From an uncultured Bacteroides sp. (GTDB lineage Bacteria > Bacteroidota > Bacteroidia > Bacteroidales > Bacteroidaceae): a DNA stretch of 14,218 nucleotides. The notes under the pieces are model-generated. The model did no database searches, was not told the DNA's origin, and saw nothing but the letters and a program-made list of their open reading frames with translations. The position numbers and the translations under genes are program-made. Shown piece by piece: positions 5,326 through 13,243 of this stretch (the first letter of the stretch is position 1; every line of letters begins with the position of its first letter). The DNA is taken from contig CAKUYM010000082.1 in assembly GCA_934716785.1 (NCBI GenBank), positions 1 through 14,218 on the forward strand, in the 5' to 3' direction.

Positions 5326-6897
5326 ATGAAGAAAAATAAAATACCCGTATGTGTGATGGCGGTGCTTTCGGTACTTGCGTCATCCTGTAGTGATTTTTTA
5401 GATACGGTTCCCGATAGCCGCACGGAAGTGGATAATGCAACCAAGATAACTTCTTTGTTGGTTTCCGCCTATCCCAGCTATTCTCCGTTTTTTATGGCGG
5501 AGATGTCTTCGGACAATATGATGGATAACGGAGTGCGGTTTGACGCTATGCAGTTGCAGGAAGACTGTTATTTGTGGCAAGACCCGACGGATGTTTCATC
5601 AGATACTCCGTATGCTTTGTGGGAGTCGTGTTATAGTGCGATAGCTTCTGCCAATATGGCATTGGAGAGCATTCGTGAGTTGGGCGATCCGATAAGTTTG
5701 CGTCCTCAGAAAGGCGAAGCGCTATTATGTCGTGCTTATTCCCACTTTGTGCTGGCAAATATTTTCTGTATGCCTTATAACCCGGAGACAGCGGAACGGC
5801 AGCTGGGCATCCCTTATCCCAAAGAGTCGGAAAAAGAGGTCTTCGTTTATCATGAACGCGGAACATTGGCGCAGACTTTTGAACGGATAGAGAAGGATAT
5901 AGAGGAAGGATTGCCATTGATAAGTGACGTTATCTACAGTGTGCCCAAGTATCACTTCAATAAAAAAGCCGCTAATGCATTTGCTGCGCGTTTCTACCTT
6001 TATTACCAGAAATGGGACAAGGTAATCGAGCATGCCGATGTGGTTCTCGGTTCCAATCCGTCGTCTGTTATCCGACATTGGGAAGAAGATTTTGGTGCAC
6101 TTAGTTTGGCTGATGATGTAGCCAACCAATATATATCTGAGAAAAAGACGGCAAATCTCTTGTTGAACGCCAGTTATTCATCATGGCCCATCGTTGTGGG
6201 ACGTTATGATATTTACAAACGCTATGGACATGGCATGGATATCTATGCAGCGGAAACAATTAAGTCCGACGGACCTTGGAACTGGCGAGGTGGCTTGGCG
6301 ATGACTAACTTTATTATAAGTATCCAGCAAAAGAATCCGTTCCCGAAGTTGGACGGCTATTTCGAATATATCGATAAGACGAGCGGAATCGGGTACAATC
6401 ACATGGTGTCTGTGATATTCAGCACAGACGAGACTCTGCTTTGCCGCGCTGAAGCGTATGCATTGCAGAAAAATTACGCCAAGGCATTGGAAGATGCGAA
6501 TGTATGGATTAAGTATAATAATCTGATCAGTCAGGATAACGGTTCGGACTTGACGATAAGTACATTGAACGCTTTTTATAGAAGTCTCGGTTATGCACCT
6601 GCCCTCATTACCTCACGTCAGCAGAGAAGTGTGAAGAAGACCTTGAATCCGGAAGGATTTACGGTAGCTTCGGGAACGCAGGAAAATCTGATCCAGCTGA
6701 TTCTGCAACTAAGGCGATTGTGTGGGTTGCAGGAAGGATTGCGCTGGTATGACCTGAAACGTTACGGCATTGAGTTTTCTCACAACAGAGACAACGCTAC
6801 TCCTGTCGTATTGGCCAAAGATGACCCGCGACGAGCTATCCAGTTGCCGCAAGATGTAATCAATGCGGGAATGCAACCTAATCCAAGAAACAACTAA
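5326..6897 (+). CDS. SusD/RagB-family outer-membrane lipoprotein
   Basis: A 523-residue lipoprotein with AGAGGA (5313-5318) 7 nt before its ATG. The signal peptide ends in a lipobox with Cys21 (SVLASSC), followed by SDFLDTVPDS, a typical start of mature SusD proteins. The helical TPR-like core shows ALWESCYSAIASANMALE, then KGEALLCRAYSHFVLANIF and later AAARFYLYYQKWDKVIEHAD-like segments. The C-terminal region has LIQLILQLRRLCGLQEGLRW-type sequence and the end motif with LPQDVINAGMQPNPRNN, as in the family. SusD caps the SusC barrel at the cell surface and binds the substrate. It is the partner of the split receptor just upstream; its expression should follow the switch because no separate promoter is evident. 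Confidence 0.95.
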   Translation: MKKNKIPVCVMAVLSVLASSCSDFLDTVPDSRTEVDNATKITSLLVSAYPSYSPFFMAEMSSDNMMDNGVRFDAMQLQEDCYLWQDPTDVSSDTPYALWESCYSAIASANMALESIRELGDPISLRPQKGEALLCRAYSHFVLANIFCMPYNPETAERQLGIPYPKESEKEVFVYHERGTLAQTFERIEKDIEEGLPLISDVIYSVPKYHFNKKAANAFAARFYLYYQKWDKVIEHADVVLGSNPSSVIRHWEEDFGALSLADDVANQYISEKKTANLLLNASYSSWPIVVGRYDIYKRYGHGMDIYAAETIKSDGPWNWRGGLAMTNFIISIQQKNPFPKLDGYFEYIDKTSGIGYNHMVSVIFSTDETLLCRAEAYALQKNYAKALEDANVWIKYNNLISQDNGSDLTISTLNAFYRSLGYAPALITSRQQRSVKKTLNPEGFTVASGTQENLIQLILQLRRLCGLQEGLRWYDLKRYGIEFSHNRDNATPVVLAKDDPRRAIQLPQDVINAGMQPNPRNN

Positions 6898-6900
6898 CAG

Positions 6901-7791
6901 ATGAAAGATATGAAATACTTGAAATATATAATTTTAATGTTCTTCTTTGTTTGCGGAATGACTTCCTGCAGTGAAGATGGTTTGGATGAACGGAGCATAT
7001 TTCTCGGCACCGAGCAGCAGAGAAACGAATTTGATGCCTGGCTGTTGAAGAATTACGTGTATCCGTATAATATTGATTTTAAATACCGGATGGAAGATCG
7101 TGAATCCGATATGAACTACAATCTGGCACCGTCGGAGTTCAACAGATCCGTAGCGATTGCGAAACTGGTCAGGTTTCTGTGGATTGATTCTTATATCGAA
7201 GTGATGGACAATACGCGTGAATTCATTTGTACCTATGGACCTAAAATGATTCATCTGATTGGGTCGCCAGCTTACGATGAAGGGCAGATTACCTTGGGTA
7301 CGGCAGAAGGCGGACTGAAAGTGACGTTGTATAATGTGAATAATCTGAATGCGCAAAATGTCGACATCGAGGAACTTAACTTTTGGTACTTTAAAACCAT
7401 GCATCATGAGTTTGCCCATATCCTACACCAGACAATTGAGTTTCCACAAGAATTTTATGAAATATCGACCGGTAAGCATACGGGAGGAAGCTGGGTGAAC
7501 TTTACGGATGAGCAAGCCTTAAAAAGAGGGTTTATCACGAATTATGCCAGTACGGAAGTGCATGAGGATTTTGCGGAAATTATAGCCAACTACATCACGC
7601 ACAGTGCCTCTTGGTGGGAAGAGCAGATGACGATAGCCGGTGACGGGGCGGCATACATATCACCGAAATTGGAATTGGCACGTACCTATATGCAGGATAC
7701 TTGGAATATCAACTTGGATACACTGCGTGACATTGTGCAACGCCGCTCTGCAGAGGTACTGAACTTGGATTTGATAATTTTAAAAGATTAG
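6901..7791 (+). CDS. Substrate-import-associated zinc metallohydrolase lipoprotein
   Basis: A 296-residue lipoprotein beginning 3 bp after susD, with a hydrophobic leader and lipobox Cys23 (GMTSC). A second ATG three codons on (6910) could be the true start. The zinc motif HEFAH is at residues 169-173 (HHEFAHILHQ), and HEDFAE at 221-226 probably supplies a third ligand. This pattern and the SusC/SusD setting fit the putative zinc-binding metallopeptidase lipoprotein family that accompanies such importers (TIGR04549/Peptidase_Mx1 type, from memory). It probably cuts a peptide or other amide substrate at the cell surface or in the periplasm; the actual substrate is not known from sequence. Confidence 0.88.
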   Translation: MKDMKYLKYIILMFFFVCGMTSCSEDGLDERSIFLGTEQQRNEFDAWLLKNYVYPYNIDFKYRMEDRESDMNYNLAPSEFNRSVAIAKLVRFLWIDSYIEVMDNTREFICTYGPKMIHLIGSPAYDEGQITLGTAEGGLKVTLYNVNNLNAQNVDIEELNFWYFKTMHHEFAHILHQTIEFPQEFYEISTGKHTGGSWVNFTDEQALKRGFITNYASTEVHEDFAEIIANYITHSASWWEEQMTIAGDGAAYISPKLELARTYMQDTWNINLDTLRDIVQRRSAEVLNLDLIILKD

Positions 7792-7795
7792 GATT

Positions 7796-9043
7796 ATGAA
7801 GTATTTATATAATTTTTGTGTTGTTCTGGCCCTTCTTGCCTTGGCATCATGTAGTCCCGAAGTGGATGACGTGTTTGACGAATCGGCATCGGAACGCATA
7901 CGCAAAGCCATCGAAGAGGATTTGAGAGTGTTGCAAAGCGCTCCGAACGGATGGTTGCTGGAGTATTATCCTTCCGCTACACAAATGTACGGGGGATATA
8001 CTGTGTTGCTCTCTTTTGATAAAGATGGAAACGTCAAAGCGTCATGTGATATATTTGACAGTGGCAAAGAAGTGCAAAGTCAGTACGACGTGAGGCAAAG
8101 CACAGGACCTACATTGACTTTTGATACGTATAACGAGATTTTCCATTTCTTTTCCGAGCCGTCCAATCCATTCGGTATTGGTAGCAACGGAAAGGGAATG
8201 GAAGGAGACTATGAGTTTCTGATTTTGGAATGTACGGCAGAAAAGGTTGTGTTGAAGGGTAAAAAGACGGGGGTAAAGATGTCGATGACTCCCATGCCTG
8301 AGGAGAAACCGTGGAAACAGTATTTGGATGAGGCTCAGAAGGTGGCGGACGAGGCATATCTCGGAATGTATGAAGTGCAAGTGAACGGTGAGGTCAAATA
8401 CACGGTTGTGCGTGAATATCACCGTTTTGTCCTGACACATGAAGACGGAACGCAGGAAAATCTTCCGTTTACCTATACGGCAGACGGTATCAAATTTTAT
8501 GAACCGATTGAATTGGGGAATACCCAAATGCAGTCTTTGACATGGAACAAAACGGGGCAGTCATACGTGAACGGTGATATATCCATGAACGGGGTGAAAC
8601 CTGCCGGATATAAGATGATAAGCGAATTTCCGGGCACTTACGCTTTCTACTATGACGCTCCCGTTACGAGCAAGAGGGTGACTCTCAAACGTCTTGAGAG
8701 TGAGAATCCTTTTTCATCCTATTTGATTATGAAGGGATTTGAAGACTATGAGTTCTGGCTTACTTACGATGCGGCTTATGGAAGAATCAGCATTGTGGCT
8801 CATATGGTAACTTCTTCCGCTGCATTATTGCCGTGGGCGTTAGACCCGAAGACCGAGAGTGGCAGCTTTACTACCAGTGCCGGTGTAGGATTGGTGGGCA
8901 TTAACGGTAGTGGCGGAGTGATAACTTTCGAGGACAATGGCGTATGGGGAGGTGAGGTCGTTACTTCCATGATTGTGTTTGATTTAATCGCTGAGCAGGC
9001 TTTATTGCGTATTCCGTATATCACTAAAATGGTAAAACAGTAA
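7796..9043 (+). CDS. DUF4302 lipoprotein
   Basis: A 415-residue lipoprotein starting 4 bp after the metallohydrolase gene, with lipobox Cys19 (ALASC). The early segment RIRKAIEEDLRVLQSAPNGW, then LLEYYP and GGYTVLLSFDKDGNV, is characteristic of DUF4302, and YDVRQSTGPTLTFDTYNEI continues the conserved block. The rest is beta-rich. DUF4302 proteins are found in SusC/SusD operons next to zinc metallohydrolase lipoproteins; their function is unknown, and a surface accessory or substrate-binding role is inference. Confidence 0.88.
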   Translation: MKYLYNFCVVLALLALASCSPEVDDVFDESASERIRKAIEEDLRVLQSAPNGWLLEYYPSATQMYGGYTVLLSFDKDGNVKASCDIFDSGKEVQSQYDVRQSTGPTLTFDTYNEIFHFFSEPSNPFGIGSNGKGMEGDYEFLILECTAEKVVLKGKKTGVKMSMTPMPEEKPWKQYLDEAQKVADEAYLGMYEVQVNGEVKYTVVREYHRFVLTHEDGTQENLPFTYTADGIKFYEPIELGNTQMQSLTWNKTGQSYVNGDISMNGVKPAGYKMISEFPGTYAFYYDAPVTSKRVTLKRLESENPFSSYLIMKGFEDYEFWLTYDAAYGRISIVAHMVTSSAALLPWALDPKTESGSFTTSAGVGLVGINGSGGVITFEDNGVWGGEVVTSMIVFDLIAEQALLRIPYITKMVKQ

Positions 9044-10112
9044 ATGGTTATGAAGATGAAATACAATATATATTTTTGTTTGATAACATGCTGCCTGATG
9101 TTTCTGGTCGGTTGTTCCGAGGATGATAACCATCAGACGGTTGTTCCCCGCTTCGATATCGTTCAGTCCGACAACATCGACTTGTCGGCAGAAGGCGGAG
9201 TGGCAACGGTAGAATTCGCGGCGGAAGGTGTAACGGTTAAAGCAGAAGTGGATGCTGACTGGTGTCGGATAGAGGAAACCACAGCCAATAAAGTCACGGT
9301 TTCGGTAGATGTGAATGAAGGTTATACGAGCCGGAGTGCGACACTGGTACTTACTGACGGGGAGACTACCCGCCAAGTGGCTATTCTGCAAAGTGGAGCT
9401 GTCTGGATTTATGACAGAGAGGAAACTACTATCTACGTGAATGAGGCTTTGAATAATGTGATTGTAAAAATGTCGGGCACTTTCCCACTCGAACTTTCTA
9501 TACCGAAAGAGGTTGCCGGCTGGCTTACCGGTTCGTTGACAGATGAAGGCATCAAGTTGAGGGTTCAAAAGAATACTACAGGGCAGCGGCGTACTGCTTC
9601 ATTTACCGTAAGGATGAAAGACCGTACGGCCGAATATACAGTGGTACAGTATGTCGTTGATGACTTGTTGGGTACATGGACCGGAGATATGTTGATGTCC
9701 GGCATTGGTGATGACACTACACTGCAACTGTCGGGCTCGAGTATTACAAAGACCGATGTAGATGACCAGTATTTGCTCTCTCTTCCGGTGGGTGCCTTAG
9801 AAAAAGGGGGCGTCACTCGAACTGACGGCAACTTATAAGGATGGAAAATTCACAGTAAAAACCCCGCAGAATCAAGAGATTATGATTGAAGGACTTTACA
9901 GCTCTATCATTTCCGGTAGTGCGGACGGACTTGCGCTTGAGGGAAGCATTGTCTTGACTTCCACCATTCATAACGGAGTGGTCACCTATACTTATAATTC
10001 CGGATTTTATTTCTGCTTGGGATTCTTTACCGGCAGAATACCGACCGTTCAGAATTATTCGGGTAATATAGTCGTATTTCCAAAACTATCTATACGGAAA
10101 TCACTAAAATGA
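9044..10112 (+). pseudogene. BACON-domain lipoprotein disrupted by a frameshift at A5G5
   Basis: The ATG directly follows the DUF4302 stop. Lipobox Cys24 (FLVGC) is followed by SEDD, a Bacteroides surface-export-like signal. Residues about 36-118 form a BACON domain (DADWCRIEE, VTVSVDVNEGYTSRSATLVL, VAILQSG); a second BACON-like stretch follows to about 205, then a domain starting GTWTG (210-214). The frame stops at 9836-9838 after 264 residues. Dropping one G from the G5 run at 9806-9810 gives EKGASLELTATYKDGKFTVK and continues to 10112, for 355 residues in all, so the downstream part is clearly the same gene. It may be a real mutation, a slippage-variable tract or a sequencing error. BACON domains are thought to bind carbohydrate or mucin, or act as surface spacers. 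Confidence 0.85.
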
Positions 10113-10176
10113 AAAACAGTAGGCAGACTATTTAATTATAGCCTTGCTTGATTATCAATTTAATAGGAGATAAATT

Positions 10177-12663
10177 ATGAAAAAGTATTCTTTCTTGTTT
10201 TTAACAGCAATGGCACTCCTTTGGGGATGCTCGGACGACGACAAACCGATAGTAGGTGGCGGTGAAACACCTGAAGAGCCATCGGTGGAAATTTCTTCAC
10301 TGCAAGGGGATGAAGGGAGTGCGGTATACGCCACTTCAGCTACTTTGAATTTGAAAGTGAGTGGCGTAGAATCCTACGCATATCAGTTGGTAGAAGGGGA
10401 AAAAACGGATTCTCCTGCCGGAGAGGTGATTTATGCTACTGCCACAGAAGAGGATGGTAGCGGAATCAAGGAGCTTAAAGACGGTGACAATAATATCACA
10501 ATTTATGGACTGGAAGGAAACAAAACCTATACGATATTTTTTGCTTTCAAAGCCGACAAGGATTATATCTTGAAGCAGCAGGTGATTACTACTCCTACGT
10601 ATACACGGATTATCACACCGATTTCCATCAGTAAAGACGGTATTAAATTCCATGTCGAAATGGATGAGAACACCCATTATAAATATGGTGTGACAGATCT
10701 TTCTAACTATACAGGTCTAAGGGAAAGTTTTGGCTATACGGACGTGGATTTCATCAAATACGGGACTCCTATGCAAGGAGCGCAGACGATAGAGGTGAAG
10801 AGTGATCCAGACAATGGTATGGGTATCTATCCGGGAATGGCCTATGTGATTATATTGGGCGAGTGTGATGCTGATGGTAAACTACCTTTTACCTTTACCG
10901 ACAATGGTGGAGGATCTGGACTGCTGAGTACGTCACCGCTTGAAAATATGGGCGAATATACTGAAGAATACAAAGACGGGGGAATTTATGATGGAAAATA
11001 TTCCCGCTTGAAATTTTGGACTGAAGCTCCCGATTTTGTTGAGAATACAGCAACATTTGAAATTCTCAGAAAGACGGAAACTTCCATAAGGGCTGCTATT
11101 ACACCGGGTGAAGGAGTGGTGAGCTATGGTGTAGGTATCGTGGAAGAAGAACAGTACCAATGGATGCTTGATATGGTGGGTGAAAAAGGAATCAATTCAT
11201 TGATTTTCTATAATTATACCCAAGGGTATGCTGAACCTACGGAGGTATTGTTCAACGGCCTGACTACGGGCTCGAAATACAAGATTTACATCGTTTCTAA
11301 TTATAATGAAAATGACTACAATCGGCAAAGTTTCTTGATACATGATGTGGAAATGACGCCTTCTACTCTGCCTGCAGTGCAGTTGGAGGTAAATTTTGTC
11401 CCAAGTAGTGACCCGTACTCTGTTACTTTCAATGTCAAGGCGACTAATAAAGACTGCTATGGCATTCGTTATCTGATGAATTATGCGGAGGACTGGAAGT
11501 CGGCACCTCTTGATGATGAATCCATGTTGGCAAGATATGGAGCGGATGTGAAAGATGAAGAATTTATCAAAGGGGTAAATTCTAATGAAGGATATGACAT
11601 CCGTTTTGATTCTTGGGAGAATACCGAATCGAAGATGATTCTCATTGCTTATAACGAGGAGGAAGGAAGATCGCAGCTTTATTCGGTAACCGGAACATCA
11701 GCGGAAGAAACCGGAACTCCGATGGCATCAGCTTTGTTTGAGAAATTGTCCGGAACTTGGACGGCTGCTTATAGCTATAAACAGAGTGGTGCGGACAAGA
11801 GTTTGGAATTCCCGATTACATTTACTCAAGAGGCAGACGAAGGTCCTGCTAATGTAGGTGCAATGGATAGGATGGATTATGACAATCTACTTGAGTATTG
11901 GAAGAAAACTGGTTTGGATGAGGCTACGGCTAAAGCGAGAATAGAAGAGACTTTTGAAGATTATAAGATCTCAGCCCAAAAATACACGCAGAAGTATAAG
12001 AACATGAACCGTCTGGTTGGCAACGGATTCAAACCATTGTCTGAATATAACAGTACTTGGGATTTGTTCTGCAATCTAAAATATTCGGCGGCGACATCAG
12101 ATGATTTGTTCTATGATTACGGTCCGAAGATTTTCTTCCAAATATTCAAGGATGAGGTATCCGGTGAGGATAAGGTCGTGTTGGCAACTTATGAATATGC
12201 CATTCCACCGATGTTGGCGATTGATAACTATGATTACTATATGTTGGGCAATAATACCGCCAGTGGTAGTAAATCGTATAAAAATGTAAACTTCCCGGTG
12301 ACATTGTCCGAAGATGGCAATGAAATGACTATTCATAGCATTGATGACGCACAAGTAGGTCATATACTGTATCCTTCTGTCTGCTACTATATGTCAGGTT
12401 TTCCATTTATCAAGTTCACCGGCACAGGAGATATCGTATTGAAGAAAGGTGGCAGTGCCATATCTCAGAATGCTTCTAAAAAAACTTTCGGTGCATTTAA
12501 TCCTGCTGACGTGAAACTGATGCCGGCACACCGTTCGGGAAATCGTTTCATGAAGACTTATATACCGTCAGAAAAGACTGTGATGAAGTATGGAAAGACT
12601 ACCATTCATTATACTCCTTTTGATAAAAATGCAAAAAAAACGACAAACTGGAAACTGAAGTAA
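10177..12663 (+). CDS. Large surface-type lipoprotein of unknown function
   Basis: An 828-residue protein with AGGAG (10165-10169) 7 nt before its ATG. Lipobox Cys18 (LLWGC) is followed by SDDD, which fits the Bacteroides signal for export of lipoproteins to the cell surface. A low-complexity linker (about 23-37) leads into fibronectin-III-like repeats: one about 38-145 (with GLEGNKTYTIFFAF) and another ending near 395 (GLTTGSKYKIYIVSNYN). A later domain begins LSGTWTAAYSY near 528, resembling the GTWTG domain of the BACON neighbour, and the C-terminus is basic. I do not recognise a named family for the whole protein. Its place suggests an accessory surface subunit of the SusC/SusD system. 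Confidence 0.8.
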   Translation: MKKYSFLFLTAMALLWGCSDDDKPIVGGGETPEEPSVEISSLQGDEGSAVYATSATLNLKVSGVESYAYQLVEGEKTDSPAGEVIYATATEEDGSGIKELKDGDNNITIYGLEGNKTYTIFFAFKADKDYILKQQVITTPTYTRIITPISISKDGIKFHVEMDENTHYKYGVTDLSNYTGLRESFGYTDVDFIKYGTPMQGAQTIEVKSDPDNGMGIYPGMAYVIILGECDADGKLPFTFTDNGGGSGLLSTSPLENMGEYTEEYKDGGIYDGKYSRLKFWTEAPDFVENTATFEILRKTETSIRAAITPGEGVVSYGVGIVEEEQYQWMLDMVGEKGINSLIFYNYTQGYAEPTEVLFNGLTTGSKYKIYIVSNYNENDYNRQSFLIHDVEMTPSTLPAVQLEVNFVPSSDPYSVTFNVKATNKDCYGIRYLMNYAEDWKSAPLDDESMLARYGADVKDEEFIKGVNSNEGYDIRFDSWENTESKMILIAYNEEEGRSQLYSVTGTSAEETGTPMASALFEKLSGTWTAAYSYKQSGADKSLEFPITFTQEADEGPANVGAMDRMDYDNLLEYWKKTGLDEATAKARIEETFEDYKISAQKYTQKYKNMNRLVGNGFKPLSEYNSTWDLFCNLKYSAATSDDLFYDYGPKIFFQIFKDEVSGEDKVVLATYEYAIPPMLAIDNYDYYMLGNNTASGSKSYKNVNFPVTLSEDGNEMTIHSIDDAQVGHILYPSVCYYMSGFPFIKFTGTGDIVLKKGGSAISQNASKKTFGAFNPADVKLMPAHRSGNRFMKTYIPSEKTVMKYGKTTIHYTPFDKNAKKTTNWKLK

Positions 12664-12678
12664 AATGTCTTGTGTCTG

Positions 12679-12710
12679 TCCCCCGCGCAAGTGGGGGATA
12701 GCGCACTTGC
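12679..12710 (+). promoter_or_regulatory. Two mutually exclusive hairpins before the thioredoxin gene
   Basis: TCCCCC (12679-12684) can pair with GGGGGA (12693-12698). Alternatively GCAAGTG (12687-12693) can pair with CACTTGC (12704-12710) around a 10-nt loop. The two stems share G12693 and the loop of one contains the arm of the other, so only one can form. No T-run follows, so it is not an ordinary terminator. It sits in the 82-bp gap between the large lipoprotein gene and the thioredoxin gene and might act as an mRNA processing, stability or translation-control element. Confidence 0.4.
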
Positions 12711-12745
12711 AATGCATCAAGTTATACACTAAAAAATACGAATTA

Positions 12746-13243
12746 ATGATGAGAGTACTATATTGCTTGATAATATGTCTGTTGTGCGGCTTGGGGGATG
12801 GAAGTCTTTTTGCCCGGTCATTGCCGGGTGTGAAAGTGGAGAATGCAGATGGAAAACTGATTGATATGACTTCATTGGTAGACGGAAAACCGTTTATCCT
12901 CTCTTTTTGGGGAGTGACGTGCAAACCTTGCATAACGGAACTGAACGCTTTGAATGAGGTGATGGAGGATTGGCGCAAAGAGGTCGATTTCAATATCGTT
13001 GCCGTTTCCATAGACGACAGCCGGTTTACTTCGCGTGCCCGTTCGATGGCAAAAGGGTTCGATTGGCGTTTTACGTGTGTCTTCGATAAGAATCAGGATT
13101 TGAAGCGTGCGCTGAACGTATCTTTCACTCCGCATACCTTTATTATTGACGGCAAGGGTAATATTGTCTATTCGCATACCGGATATACTCCGGGCAGTGA
13201 GAGTGAGTTGCTGGAGAAACTAAAGGAACTGCAAGAAAAATGA
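12746..13243 (+). CDS. TlpA-like exported thioredoxin-fold protein
   Basis: From ATG 12746 the protein has 165 residues; a second ATG follows at once (12749). A longer frame opens at 12665, but its first 27 codons lie over the hairpins and have no signal-peptide character, whereas the 12746 start gives one (MMRVLYCLIICLLCGLGDGS, cleaved after ...LFA). The thioredoxin fold shows WGVTCKPC with Cys59 and Cys62 as the redox pair, and cis-proline Pro129 in SFTPHTFIID. This is a TlpA/ResA-type periplasmic thiol-disulfide protein, probably reducing or isomerising cysteines of a partner or substrate. Its stop overlaps the next start (ATGA), pointing to coupling with the outer-membrane protein downstream. 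Confidence 0.85.
   Translation: MMRVLYCLIICLLCGLGDGSLFARSLPGVKVENADGKLIDMTSLVDGKPFILSFWGVTCKPCITELNALNEVMEDWRKEVDFNIVAVSIDDSRFTSRARSMAKGFDWRFTCVFDKNQDLKRALNVSFTPHTFIIDGKGNIVYSHTGYTPGSESELLEKLKELQEK

Noticed and set aside
12665..12745. 27-codon N-terminal extension of the thioredoxin gene
   Set aside because: The extension spans the hairpin region and buries the signal peptide; starting at 12746 places the signal peptide at the N-terminus.
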